DNA of 64,000 bases from Micavibrio sp. UBA6147 (lineage in GTDB: Bacteria; Pseudomonadota; Alphaproteobacteria; Micavibrionales; UBA1664), in the NCBI GenBank assembly GCA_002423185.1, contig DIUX01000002.1, forward strand, positions 62,001 to 126,000, in the 5' to 3' direction. Positions 8,162 to 18,310 of this stretch are shown piece after piece. Under the pieces are notes generated by a model, which saw only the letters and a list, made by a program, of their open reading frames with translations, had not been told where the DNA came from and ran no database searches. Positions within the stretch are counted from its first letter, which is position 1, and each line of letters starts with the position of its first letter. The translations under genes were made by a program, and so were the position numbers.

Positions 8162-9259
8162 ATGTCAGAAACCATCAAAGCCAAGCGTTTATCCCTTCTC
8201 GACCACCCTGAATTCGACAATCACCAAGACGTTGTGTTGTTCAAAGACGAACAAACAGGCCTCAAAGCCATCATCGCGGTTCACGACACAACCATGGGCC
8301 CTTCGCTCGGTGGCTGCCGTTTCTGGCCTTACGAAACCGAAGAAGACGCCATCACCGATGTGCTGCGCCTGTCGCGTGGCATGACGTATAAAAGCGCATT
8401 GGCCGGCCTCGGCCTCGGCGGCGGAAAATCAGTCATTCTTGGCGACCCAAAATCAATGGATCGCGCCGCCCGCGACCGCCTGATGGTCGCCATGGGCAAA
8501 GCGGTGCACAGCCTTCAAGGCCGATACATCATCGCCGAAGACATGAACACCAACGAACACGACATGGAAGTCATCAACACCGTCACCCCGCATGTCGGCG
8601 GCCTGCCGCAAGACGTTGGCGCAATTGGTGGCAACCCGTCACCGGTCACGGCACTCGGCGTCTATAGCGGCCTGCGCGCAGCGGTCAAACACGCCATGGG
8701 CAAAGACAGCCTGAAAGGCGTTCGTGTAGCGGTTCAAGGATTGGGCAGTGTCGGCATGGCATTATGCGGGCATTTGCACAATGACGGTGCCGTCTTGTTC
8801 GTCACCGACATTAACCAAGCCGCCATGGACGAAGCCGTTAAACGCTTTGGTGCCACAATTGTCGGGTTGGACGAAATCTACAGTGTCGACGCCGATGTGT
8901 TCGCCCCTTGCGCACGCGGCGCGATTTTGAACGATGTCACCATCCCGCAATTCAAGGTCAAGGCCATCGCTGGTGCCGCCAATAACCAATTGGCAAAACC
9001 CGTTCATGCCCAGATGCTCAAGCAACGCGGCATTGCCTATGCCCCTGATTATGTCGTCAACGCCGGCGGCGTGATCTATGTTGCCGCCGAAGTTCTCGGC
9101 GCTGAGAGCATGGAACAAGTCATGACCCAAGTGCGCGGAATCTACGACACATCGATGCGTATTTTTGCCGATGCCGAACGCAAGGGAATCACCCCCGCCG
9201 AAGCCGCCGACGAATTGGCGCGGGAGATGATCACCGTAAAAAAGCGGAAAGCGGCTTAA
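8162..9259 (+). CDS. Leu/Phe/Val/Glu-type amino-acid dehydrogenase
   Basis: NAD-dependent reversible oxidative deamination of an amino acid, most like leucine dehydrogenase (EC 1.4.1.9). 365 residues. The N-terminal substrate domain has the glycine-rich MGPSLGGCRFWPY and the family Lys region GMTYKSALAGLGLGGGKSV; the C-terminal Rossmann domain has the dinucleotide motif VQGLGSVGMALC and then CARGAILND and GAANNQL. AGGGGCG lies before the ATG at 8162. It has its own promoter and terminator, so it is monocistronic. Exact substrate (Leu, Val or Phe) cannot be read from the sequence. Likely role: branched-chain amino-acid catabolism, which would suit an organism feeding on protein. Confidence 0.93.
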   Translation: MSETIKAKRLSLLDHPEFDNHQDVVLFKDEQTGLKAIIAVHDTTMGPSLGGCRFWPYETEEDAITDVLRLSRGMTYKSALAGLGLGGGKSVILGDPKSMDRAARDRLMVAMGKAVHSLQGRYIIAEDMNTNEHDMEVINTVTPHVGGLPQDVGAIGGNPSPVTALGVYSGLRAAVKHAMGKDSLKGVRVAVQGLGSVGMALCGHLHNDGAVLFVTDINQAAMDEAVKRFGATIVGLDEIYSVDADVFAPCARGAILNDVTIPQFKVKAIAGAANNQLAKPVHAQMLKQRGIAYAPDYVVNAGGVIYVAAEVLGAESMEQVMTQVRGIYDTSMRIFADAERKGITPAEAADELAREMITVKKRKAA

Positions 9260-9301
9260 CGGCCGCCTCCCGATAAAAAAGACGGGAAGGCCAAAAAATC
9301 G

Positions 9302-9330
9302 AAAAGGCGTTGGTTCACAACGCCTTTTTT
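9302..9330 (+). terminator. Intrinsic terminator of the amino-acid dehydrogenase gene
   Basis: AAAAGGCGTTG pairs perfectly with CAACGCCTTTT around a five-base loop, followed by T residues, 42 bases after the stop. Confidence 0.9.
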
Positions 9331-9567
9331 AATGCCCAAGGTTTAATACCCGCGTTTTTTATGCCGGATGCACGCGCACCCCGCTCTTTTGCCGCCGCCA
9401 TTTTTTCCCTTGCCGTTTGCCCTAAGCCCATCCCATCCCGCTTCTTGCATCCACATACGCGCCCCTAGCCCGCACAATAGAACATCATAGCGCTATATTT
9501 TAGCCGCCCAATCCCCTGCGCTTCTCACCATTTGCTTTGGCCTATTTGCGGCATTTCCCCCATAAAA

Positions 9568-9589
9568 AAAGACCGCATCGGCGGTCTTT
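9568..9589 (-). terminator. Intrinsic terminator of the 9624-9911 gene
   Basis: AAAGACCGC/GCGGTCTTT stem with an ATCG loop. On the minus strand it runs into seven T, about 35 bases after the stop at 9624. Confidence 0.85.
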
Positions 9590-9623
9590 CGTGACTCATT
9601 ATTCTGTATGGTATGAGGACTGC

Positions 9624-9911
9624 TCAGCGCCGCAGTTCCTGCGACAAGCGAAGAATCTGAACGCCCTGCTCACTCTGCATAAGATGGGCGCCCATATGCG
9701 CCTGCGCGCGTTGAATGCGTGGGTCAACAACAGGCCCTTGGTATGGCCCAGCCTCCGCACCGAAAATCGGAGCGATGTTATTATAGGCGCGCGCCCGAAT
9801 ATTCGGATCCAGATACGGTGCCCATAATGGGGCGCTGATCAAAGCAAAAAATGTCACGCCGAAAGCCGTAGAGGCCGTTACCTGTGCCGCTTTTTGAAAG
9901 AATTTTTGCAT
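9624..9911 (-). CDS. Small membrane-anchored or exported protein of unknown function
   Basis: A 95-residue protein. A strong GGAGG four bases before the ATG at 9911 fixes this start over an upstream one at 9962. The N-terminal basic segment and hydrophobic stretch (about residues 10-30, ending SAPLWAP) look like an uncleaved signal anchor; the rest is polar with Arg- and Gln-rich helices. It has its own terminator. No family recognised. Confidence 0.7.
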   Translation of the reverse strand: MQKFFQKAAQVTASTAFGVTFFALISAPLWAPYLDPNIRARAYNNIAPIFGAEAGPYQGPVVDPRIQRAQAHMGAHLMQSEQGVQILRLSQELRR

Positions 9912-10029
9912 AAAACCTCCATAAGTTAACAAAAAATTAACATAAAGATAGATTTTACGCAACTAAAATCACGAAACCATCGTGAACTCTAAAGGCAGTT
10001 TGCCACTCACGAAACCCCACTCACGAAAC

Positions 10030-10359
10030 CTAAGCAGCATTCCTTTTATACACAGCTTCACCGCCCTGTGCCAAAATTTGCTCACGCGTGAAGACCGCTT
10101 GTGTCAGACGCGTCATCTGGCGTGCGGCGAGCAAGGTTTTATAGGCCTCAATTTGCCCATAATATGTGGCGAGATGCAGGGCGTTCATCCCCTGTGCGTT
10201 CAGCGCTTCAACATCCGCGCCCATGCCGACCAATCGCCGCACGGACGGTAAATCGCCATACTGAACCGCGTGCCATAAGGCACGGTCAAGTGTCTGATCT
10301 TGTTGAGGGGAAGGAACCGGAGAAGAAAAATTCGTCTGTCGATCGGGCATAAAGCACAT
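10030..10359 (-). CDS. Ankyrin-repeat protein
   Basis: A short protein (109 residues from the first ATG; a start at 10350 is equally possible, neither with a good ribosome site). Residues about 25-80 form two ankyrin repeats: DRALWHAVQYGDLPSVRRLV.GMGADVEALN and then GMNALHLATYYGQIEAYKTLL, with the typical TALHLA-like turn. Ankyrin repeats mediate protein contacts; no enzymatic domain is attached. It lacks a signal peptide, so it is probably cytosolic. It stands between a small membrane protein and the thiD-like gene on the same strand, with gaps of over 100 bases on both sides. Confidence 0.78.
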   Translation of the reverse strand: MCFMPDRQTNFSSPVPSPQQDQTLDRALWHAVQYGDLPSVRRLVGMGADVEALNAQGMNALHLATYYGQIEAYKTLLAARQMTRLTQAVFTREQILAQGGEAVYKRNAA

Positions 10360-10495
10360 CTGAGTTGTTGCGAATGATCCAAGCCTACACCACGCATCGC
10401 CGCTAAATCAACATATTTCCAAGCCACGATGCACAGCCGCGCTTGCCGGCCAAAGCGGACCGAAACAACCCAAAAGAGGCCTCGAAGCAAAAAGT

Positions 10496-11284
10496 TTAGA
10501 TAAAATGCTCCAACGGCCCATACCGGCCTTCACCGGTAAGGTCAGGCGCCATTTGAATAGCCTGCGCCAGATAGCTCCGCGCACCTGAAATAGCATTCGG
10601 GACGGGCATCCCAAGGCTCACCGACACCGCAATCGCCGCCGCCAATGTCGCTCCGGCACCATGGATTTTCTTGCTGTCCAAGCGCGGTGTTTCAACGACA
10701 TAAAAGCGGTCATCATCCAGATATAAGTCCTCGATCGTTGTGTCGGTAATATTCTCACCCTTGATCAAAACAGACCGACACCCGAGCGTCATCAACATCT
10801 CGGCGGCGTGTTCCGCGCTCTCCCGCGAATCAAGCGTCACGCCCGTAAGCTGTTCAACCTCGTACACATTCGGGGTGATGATATCGGCATGGATGAGCAA
10901 GCGGCGCTTCATCGCGTCAATATCTTCCTTGTTCAAAAACTGATACCCGACTTGGTTAATCATCACGGGGTCGACCACCACAAACATACTGTCATCATGA
11001 TGTTCATCAAGGTAGTCCCCGACAACATCAATGATTTCCTTGTTTGGGAGCATCCCGAGCAAAACCGCCTGAACCGGCCATGTTGAGCGAATAGCCTCAA
11101 TTTGTTCGCGGACTGTTTGCGGGCTGATGGCGTCAATCTTTGTCACGGCATCGGGCGTTTGCACCGACACCGCCGTCACCACGGCGCAAGCATACCCGCC
11201 CAGCGCATGAACAGTCTTTGTCGCGGCATTGATTCCCGTTCCCCCTGTCGGGTCGGACATGTCAACAGACATAACAATAGGCAT
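10496..11284 (-). CDS. ThiD-like (phospho)hydroxymethylpyrimidine kinase with altered active site
   Basis: Ribokinase-superfamily protein of 262 residues. ThiD phosphorylates hydroxymethylpyrimidine and its monophosphate for thiamine synthesis. Recognisable family parts are SDPTGGTGI near residue 10, LGMLPN at 76-81, DPVM at 105-108, ITPN at 136-139 and the late anion-hole segment. Two substitutions stand out. The usual IQADLKT after the glycine loop reads INAATKT (residues 18-24), and the HGTGCTLS anion-hole motif reads HGAGATLA (208-215), with Ala212 where ThiD has its catalytic Cys. AAGGA precedes the ATG. It is the last gene of ftsH-glmM-thiD, 21 bases after glmM. The family is sure; the reaction is not. 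Confidence 0.82.
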   Translation of the reverse strand: MPIVMSVDMSDPTGGTGINAATKTVHALGGYACAVVTAVSVQTPDAVTKIDAISPQTVREQIEAIRSTWPVQAVLLGMLPNKEIIDVVGDYLDEHHDDSMFVVVDPVMINQVGYQFLNKEDIDAMKRRLLIHADIITPNVYEVEQLTGVTLDSRESAEHAAEMLMTLGCRSVLIKGENITDTTIEDLYLDDDRFYVVETPRLDSKKIHGAGATLAAAIAVSVSLGMPVPNAISGARSYLAQAIQMAPDLTGEGRYGPLEHFI

Positions 11285-11305
11285 AAAGACTTCCTTTGAT
11301 TTTGA

Positions 11306-12682
11306 TCAGGCCGATTTGGATACGTTTTGAATAAGATGGCAAAGATTGCTTACGATAGTCTTAATTTGGCTTTGATCGTAGCCTTCCGCCATCACGCGGA
11401 TCACCGGTTCTGTGCCCGATGCCCGCACCAAAAGACGCCCGCGCCCGTCATTGGCAAGGCTTTGTTCTGCCTCAAGAATAGCGTCCTTGACGGCCTGCTG
11501 GTCGAGCGGCCTAACACCACTGTCGAAACGCACGTTTTGAAGGATTTGCGGCACAGGGTCGAACGCTTGGCACAATTCACTGACGCGGTGGCCCGACATG
11601 CGCAAAACGGCGAGCAATTGAACAGCCGCCAAAAGCCCGTCACCGGTCGTGGCGTAGTCGGTCAACACAAGATGTCCCGATTGCTCACCGCCGATATTAT
11701 AGCCACCCTCGCGCATCGCCTCAACAACATGACGGTCGCCAACGGCGGTGCGGATCATTTTAATTCCCTGTTCGCGCAGGAATAATTCAAGCCCCAGATT
11801 CGACATCACCGTCGCCACCAATGCCCCACCGGCCAAACGACCGTCTTGTTTGGCGGATTTGGCAATAACGGCCATAATCTGGTCGCCGTCAATACGCTGG
11901 CCTTTCTCATCGACCAAAATCAAACGGTCCGCATCGCCATCAAGGGCTATGCCGAGATCGGCTTCATAATCAATCACGGCGCGTTGCAAATTGGCGGTGT
12001 CCGTTGCGCCGCATTCGCGGTTAATATTCGTTCCGTTCGGATGAACCGCGAGCGGAATGACATCCGCCTCAAGCTCCCACAAGGTTTGCGGCGCAACCTT
12101 GTACGCCGCGCCATTGGCGCAATCCACAACCACACGCAAGCCAGCAAGGCTCATCCCGCGCGGAAAGGTGCTCTTGATTGATTCCACATAACGTCCGCTG
12201 GCGTCGTCAAGGCGGCTCGCCTGCCCAATTCCTTCCGGCTGCGGCAAATAAGCGCCGAGGTCTTGCTCAAGCAACCCCTCGATCTGAAGCTCCAGCGCGT
12301 CAGACAGCTTATACCCATCGCCGCCGAACAACTTAATCCCGTTATCTTGATACGCGTTATGCGACGCCGAAATCATCACCCCAAGGTCGGCCCGCATCGA
12401 GCGCGTATGCATCGCCACCGCAGGGGTCGGCAAAGGACCAAGGAAAACAACATCAACCCCCATCGACAAGAACCCAGACGCCATGGCCTGCTCCAACATA
12501 TAGCCGGAAATACGAGTGTCTTTGCCAATCACCACACGGGCGCGATGACCGTTTGCGCCTTTTTGTTCACGCATAACAATGGCCGCAGCCATGGCGACCT
12601 TCAAGGCAATTTCCGCCGTCATTGGAAAGCTGTTGGCTTTGCCGCGAATCCCGTCCGTTCCGAAATATTTTTTACCCGTCAT
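11306..12682 (-). CDS. glmM: Phosphoglucosamine mutase
   Basis: Interconverts glucosamine 6-phosphate and 1-phosphate (EC 5.4.2.10) on the route to UDP-GlcNAc, peptidoglycan and lipid A. The N-terminal YFGTDGIRG is typical. The phosphoserine loop ISASHN puts the catalytic Ser at about residue 107, the metal-binding DGDADR follows in the middle domain, and the C-terminal phosphate-binding RASGTEPVIRVMAEG is intact. About 458 residues, normal for GlmM. The ATG at 12682 is preferred over an in-frame TTG three bases upstream. It begins 15 bases after the ftsH stop and is followed closely by the thiD-like gene, an alphaproteobacterial arrangement. Confidence 0.98.
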   Translation of the reverse strand: MTGKKYFGTDGIRGKANSFPMTAEIALKVAMAAAIVMREQKGANGHRARVVIGKDTRISGYMLEQAMASGFLSMGVDVVFLGPLPTPAVAMHTRSMRADLGVMISASHNAYQDNGIKLFGGDGYKLSDALELQIEGLLEQDLGAYLPQPEGIGQASRLDDASGRYVESIKSTFPRGMSLAGLRVVVDCANGAAYKVAPQTLWELEADVIPLAVHPNGTNINRECGATDTANLQRAVIDYEADLGIALDGDADRLILVDEKGQRIDGDQIMAVIAKSAKQDGRLAGGALVATVMSNLGLELFLREQGIKMIRTAVGDRHVVEAMREGGYNIGGEQSGHLVLTDYATTGDGLLAAVQLLAVLRMSGHRVSELCQAFDPVPQILQNVRFDSGVRPLDQQAVKDAILEAEQSLANDGRGRLLVRASGTEPVIRVMAEGYDQSQIKTIVSNLCHLIQNVSKSA

Positions 12683-12697
12683 CAAACCACCACAGCC

Positions 12698-14626
<1,929 letters not shown>

Positions 14627-14674
14627 AAACAGCTCCTAAAAAATATCGAAAATACGCGGGTTTGCTTGTATCAT

Positions 14675-14702
14675 AGCATAATCCCCTGAATGGATGAGGC
14701 AA
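14675..14702 (-). promoter_or_regulatory. Possible sigma-70 promoter of ftsH-glmM-thiD
   Basis: On the minus strand TTGCCT (complement of 14697-14702) and TATGCT (complement of 14675-14680) with a 16-base spacer. The predicted start is about 40 bases before the ftsH ATG. The pal promoter has the same -10 and spacing. Confidence 0.4.
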
Positions 14703-14869
14703 GTAAATTCGACGTTATAATTCAAACAAACATCCGCAAAGCGCCTTTAAGCCCCCACGGGCAGGCCGACACGAACAATCATACGCCGCAAATATGGCAC
14801 AGACGGGGCAGGAAAAGAGCCTAACTCGCAAACGGCTAAATTATCGCCACACGCAACACTTTAGCCATC

Positions 14870-15877
14870 TCATGACTTGTTATACTGCACTTTATGCGGC
14901 GCCAGTGCCTCCATCAGCGCGGCGAAATCATCCGGCAGGGGGGCGGAGAATTCCATGTCTTCTTCTGTTTCGGGATGAACGAAGCGGATGGTTTGGGCGT
15001 GCAGGGCTTGGCGGGCGAAACTCATCATCGCGTCATAGGCCGCGTCCTCAACCCCGCCGCGCTTGAGCAACGCCTTACGCAAGGTTGGCTGCGCCCCGTA
15101 AACCGTGTCGCCGACAACACTATGGCCGATGCTTTGCATATGGACGCGGATTTGGTGCGTGCGCCCCGTTTCAAGGCGGCATTCCACAAGGCTCGCCGCC
15201 CGTTCCGGCATACCAAAGGCCTCAAGAACCTTATACCGTGTCACGGCCTCGCGCCCGTCACGGCGGCGGATGGACATTTTCTGGCGGTCTTGCGTGTGCC
15301 GCCCGATCGGTTGATCAACCGTTCCAACGCGCGGTTCCGGCATCCCCCAGCACAGGGCATGATAGGTACGGCTCAAGCTCCGATCCGCCAGTTGTTCCGA
15401 CAAAAAGCGATGCGCATAGTCGTTTTTCGCGACCATCATCAACCCGCTTGTTTCCTTGTCCAAGCGGTGAACAATGCCGGGGCGCTTCACCCCGCCAATG
15501 CCGGACAAACTCTCACCGCAATGGTGCAGCAAGGCATTGACAAGCGTTCCGTCCATATTCCCCGCCCCGGGGTGCACCACCATGCCGGCGGGCTTGTTGA
15601 TGACCAACAAATCATCATCTTCATACACGACATTCAGGCGGATATCCTGCGCAATCGGGTCGGGGTCAACCGCCTCCGGCACAGTTATTGTGATTTTTTG
15701 CCCCGATTTTAATTTCATGCTGGCTTGCGTGACCGCCGCGCCGTCGATTCGCACGTGTCCCGCCTCGATGAGCGATTGAATCCGGCTCCGCGATAAATCG
15801 GCACACCCCGCCGACAGGAATTTATCCAAGCGGCTCTTGGCATTTTCGACATCAACGCGCAGCGTCACAAAATTCAT
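14870..15877 (-). CDS. rluD: Ribosomal large-subunit pseudouridine synthase, RluD type
   Basis: Converts specific uridines of 23S rRNA (helix 69 positions in the RluD group) to pseudouridine. An N-terminal S4-like RNA-binding domain (SRLDKFLSAGCADLSRSRIQ) is followed by the synthase domain with NKPAGMVVHPG and the catalytic-loop motif HRLDKETSG, then RTHQIRVHM. About 335 residues from the ATG at 15877; in-frame ATGs at 15904 and 15922 have no better ribosome site. It is divergent from the phosphoesterase gene at 15976. RluA/RluC-type specificity cannot be excluded from sequence alone, but the S4 domain and length favour RluD. Confidence 0.93.
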   Translation of the reverse strand: MNFVTLRVDVENAKSRLDKFLSAGCADLSRSRIQSLIEAGHVRIDGAAVTQASMKLKSGQKITITVPEAVDPDPIAQDIRLNVVYEDDDLLVINKPAGMVVHPGAGNMDGTLVNALLHHCGESLSGIGGVKRPGIVHRLDKETSGLMMVAKNDYAHRFLSEQLADRSLSRTYHALCWGMPEPRVGTVDQPIGRHTQDRQKMSIRRRDGREAVTRYKVLEAFGMPERAASLVECRLETGRTHQIRVHMQSIGHSVVGDTVYGAQPTLRKALLKRGGVEDAAYDAMMSFARQALHAQTIRFVHPETEEDMEFSAPLPDDFAALMEALAPHKVQYNKS

Positions 15878-15975
15878 GGGATAAGTTTGCCTTTGTTTTG
15901 ACATTGGTATTGCATCGCACAATAGGTATAGTACCCTATGTCACAGAGTTAACGCGACAATGGATGACATGATCC

Positions 15976-16941
15976 ATGGCTGATGTCAAAAAATACCGCA
16001 GTATTTTTATATCAGATGTCCATTTGGGCTGGCCCAACAGCCAATGTGGAGATGCTGCGCTCCTTCTTGATTCCCTTGATTGTGACATGCTGTACCTCAC
16101 CGGCGATATATTTGACGGCTGGAAACTCGCCCGCCGCTGGTTCTGGGAAGAAGACCACGATTTATTCATCAGCAGTATTCTGCGCAAAATAGACGCCGGC
16201 ACCAAAGTCATCTTCATGCCCGGAAATCATGACGAAGAACTCCGCAACCCCGCCCTGCGCGGCGTATTGAAAAAGCTCTGTGACCGTTATGGCGTCACGA
16301 TGTGCAAGGACACCATCCACACCACCGCCGACGGGCGCGACATCCTCATCATTCACGGCGACCAATTTGACGACAGTTTCACCCGCTCTATCTCCGCCTC
16401 CGCCGACCGCCTGTACAACGGAACACTTGAAAAAATCCGCGGCATGGGGCGACCCAAAAAGGTCAAGAAGGAGGGCGCGTTCTCACTCTCGCGCTATTTC
16501 AGAAAGCTGGCCAAAGGCACGGTCGATGCCGCGAATACGAGCAATCAGACCTATCTCGCGGTTATTCGAGAAAAGGTCAAAGACAGGCAAGTCGATGGCG
16601 TTATTATGGGACACAGCCATATTCCATGCAATACAGACGATCCGGCATTCACCCAAATGCCGGATCGTTTTTTTTACGGCAATTGCGGCGATTGGGTCGA
16701 CAGCATGACATGCCTCGCTGAACAGCATGATGGCGGCTTTAAGCTCCTGCGCGCCCGCGACGAGCTTAAACACCATTACGACGACGACCGCAAAAAACTC
16801 GCCAAACAAGGCAAAATCGACATTCACCCAAAAGCCCACGCCATTCGCCGTTGGGCTAAGGATTTATGGGCGCCGAAACAATTGCCCGCCCACGAAATCC
16901 GCTCGCTCAAATCCCGCCCAAAGCATAAACCAAAACCGTAA
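15976..16941 (+). CDS. Calcineurin-like phosphoesterase, LpxH-like (UDP-2,3-diacylglucosamine diphosphatase family)
   Basis: 321-residue metallophosphoesterase. Metal ligands are visible in order: DVHLG (Asp14, His16), GDIFDGW (Asp44), GNHDE (Asn84, His85), HGDQFD (His127) and GHSHIP (His213, His215). The family includes LpxH, which hydrolyses UDP-2,3-diacylglucosamine in lipid A synthesis, but this branch has a longer C-terminus (basic, about residues 255-321) and is often only distantly related to LpxH, so the substrate is uncertain. Between GHSHIP and NCGDW, about 13 extra residues (around 220-232) are encoded by a perfect terminator-like hairpin. It heads a three-gene plus-strand group with a GT4 glycosyltransferase and a paralogous phosphoesterase. 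Confidence 0.88.
   Translation: MADVKKYRSIFISDVHLGWPNSQCGDAALLLDSLDCDMLYLTGDIFDGWKLARRWFWEEDHDLFISSILRKIDAGTKVIFMPGNHDEELRNPALRGVLKKLCDRYGVTMCKDTIHTTADGRDILIIHGDQFDDSFTRSISASADRLYNGTLEKIRGMGRPKKVKKEGAFSLSRYFRKLAKGTVDAANTSNQTYLAVIREKVKDRQVDGVIMGHSHIPCNTDDPAFTQMPDRFFYGNCGDWVDSMTCLAEQHDGGFKLLRARDELKHHYDDDRKKLAKQGKIDIHPKAHAIRRWAKDLWAPKQLPAHEIRSLKSRPKHKPKP
16637..16675 (+). terminator. Terminator-like hairpin inside the first phosphoesterase gene
   Basis: A perfect 13-bp stem (ACGATCCGGCATT with AATGCCGGATCGT) around a six-base loop is followed at once by eight T, entirely inside an open reading frame. It has every mark of an intrinsic terminator on the plus strand. Translating ribosomes would mask it, so it could act as a polarity element. 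Confidence 0.65.
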
Positions 16942-16964
16942 GCAAACCCCCTTAAGAGGCTCCC

Positions 16965-18266
16965 ATGCAACAAGCCACGAAATCTGCCAAAAAACAGTTT
17001 CCTTCACCCGCTCGCCCCTCCTCGTCCACCGCCTTGCGTCAAGACGCGCCCTCCCCCGCGAATACACCGGGCACCACGGACGCGATTCCCCCGATGCGCA
17101 TCCTGATCATCAGTGATGCATGGCAACCGCAAATCAACGGCGTTGTCCGCACCTATGAACATTTGTCCGAACACCTCACCACCAAGGGGCATGAGGTACA
17201 GGTTCTCGGCCCCCGCGACTTTCCCCATGTGCCACTCCCGTTTTACAAGGAAATCGAGCTGGCGATTTTTCCGCGCCGCAAGCTCGAACGCATGATTGCC
17301 GCCTTCAAGCCCGACCACATCCACATCGCGGTTGAAGGCCCCCTCGGCCGCGCCGCGCAAAAAATATGCAAAAAACGCGCCTTGGACTACACCACCTGTT
17401 ACCACAGCCATTTCCCCGACTATGTCGCTAAACGATGCGCATGGATGGGGCGCAAGGCGAGCGGCATCATCCGCAATATCGTCATCTCCGACATGCGGCG
17501 TTTTCATGCCCGATCAAAAACTGTTTTTGTCGCGACGCAGAGCCTCGAAGACACCTTACGATCATGGGGGTTCACCGCACCGATGACACGCTTGGTGCGC
17601 GGCGTGAATGCCGATGTTTTTCACACAAGCTCCGTTCCCGCTCACGCGACGCCGCTTGAAACCGCCGCGCAAATCCGCAACGATTTTGAATCAGCAAAGC
17701 AAAACACACCGATCAAAACGCAGCAAAAAAACCATCCGTCAAGCGCCGACACCCCCGCCCTTCTGCCCACCCTTCTTTATGTCGGGCGTGTTGCCACGGA
17801 AAAAAACATTCGCGCGTTCTTGGATCTGCCCATCAAGGCCAACAAAGTGATTGTCGGCGGCGGGCCCGATCTTGAAACCCTCAAAAGCGCCTATCCTGAC
17901 GTTCATTTTGCGGGCTATCAGACAGGCGAAGCCCTTGGCGATTATTACCGCGCCGCCGATGTTTTTGTGTTTCCGTCCAAAACCGACACATTCGGCATGG
18001 TGTTGATTGAGGCTCTGGCCTGCGGCACACCGATTGCGGCCTATAACGTCACCGGCCCCAAGGATATTATCGACACGCCCTTGCTCGGCGCCGTTTCCGA
18101 TGACTTGCGCGAAGCCGTCGAACAAGTCCTTAAAACCAAGGATCACTTCACGCGCCAAGACCGCCACGACCATATTGTTGCCCATTATTCATGGCCAGCA
18201 GTTGCCGATGTATTCTTGAACGCGATCTCAGCCAAAACCGTCAAAACCAAGTCATTAAGGCCATAA
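16965..18266 (+). CDS. GT4 glycosyltransferase
   Basis: 433-residue GT-B fold glycosyltransferase. The catalytic domain begins at about residue 43 with RILIISDAWQPQINGVVRT, the usual N-terminal loop of the GT4 family, followed by HIAVEGPLG and TCYHSHFPDY. The C-terminal nucleotide-sugar domain has the family's closing signature SKTDTFGMVLIEALACGTPI. The first 40 residues are Ser/Pro/Ala-rich and probably disordered; AGAGG ahead of the ATG at 16965 supports that long start. There is a further low-complexity insert at about residues 235-265. It lies between two phosphoesterases on one strand. The closest general resemblance is to alpha-mannosyl- or sulfoquinovosyl-type transferases acting on lipids; acceptor unknown. 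Confidence 0.9.
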   Translation: MQQATKSAKKQFPSPARPSSSTALRQDAPSPANTPGTTDAIPPMRILIISDAWQPQINGVVRTYEHLSEHLTTKGHEVQVLGPRDFPHVPLPFYKEIELAIFPRRKLERMIAAFKPDHIHIAVEGPLGRAAQKICKKRALDYTTCYHSHFPDYVAKRCAWMGRKASGIIRNIVISDMRRFHARSKTVFVATQSLEDTLRSWGFTAPMTRLVRGVNADVFHTSSVPAHATPLETAAQIRNDFESAKQNTPIKTQQKNHPSSADTPALLPTLLYVGRVATEKNIRAFLDLPIKANKVIVGGGPDLETLKSAYPDVHFAGYQTGEALGDYYRAADVFVFPSKTDTFGMVLIEALACGTPIAAYNVTGPKDIIDTPLLGAVSDDLREAVEQVLKTKDHFTRQDRHDHIVAHYSWPAVADVFLNAISAKTVKTKSLRP

Positions 18267-18310
18267 CGAAATACGCGGTAACGCAAAAACGCATAAAACG
18301 GACAGCCGCC

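Larger units (their letters stand above)
9260..9623. other. Intergenic region with two terminators, otherwise empty
   Basis: About 360 bases between converging genes. It contains the dehydrogenase terminator (9302-9330) and that of the small membrane protein (9568-9589). I see no ORF, promoter or repeat in the rest. Confidence 0.7.
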
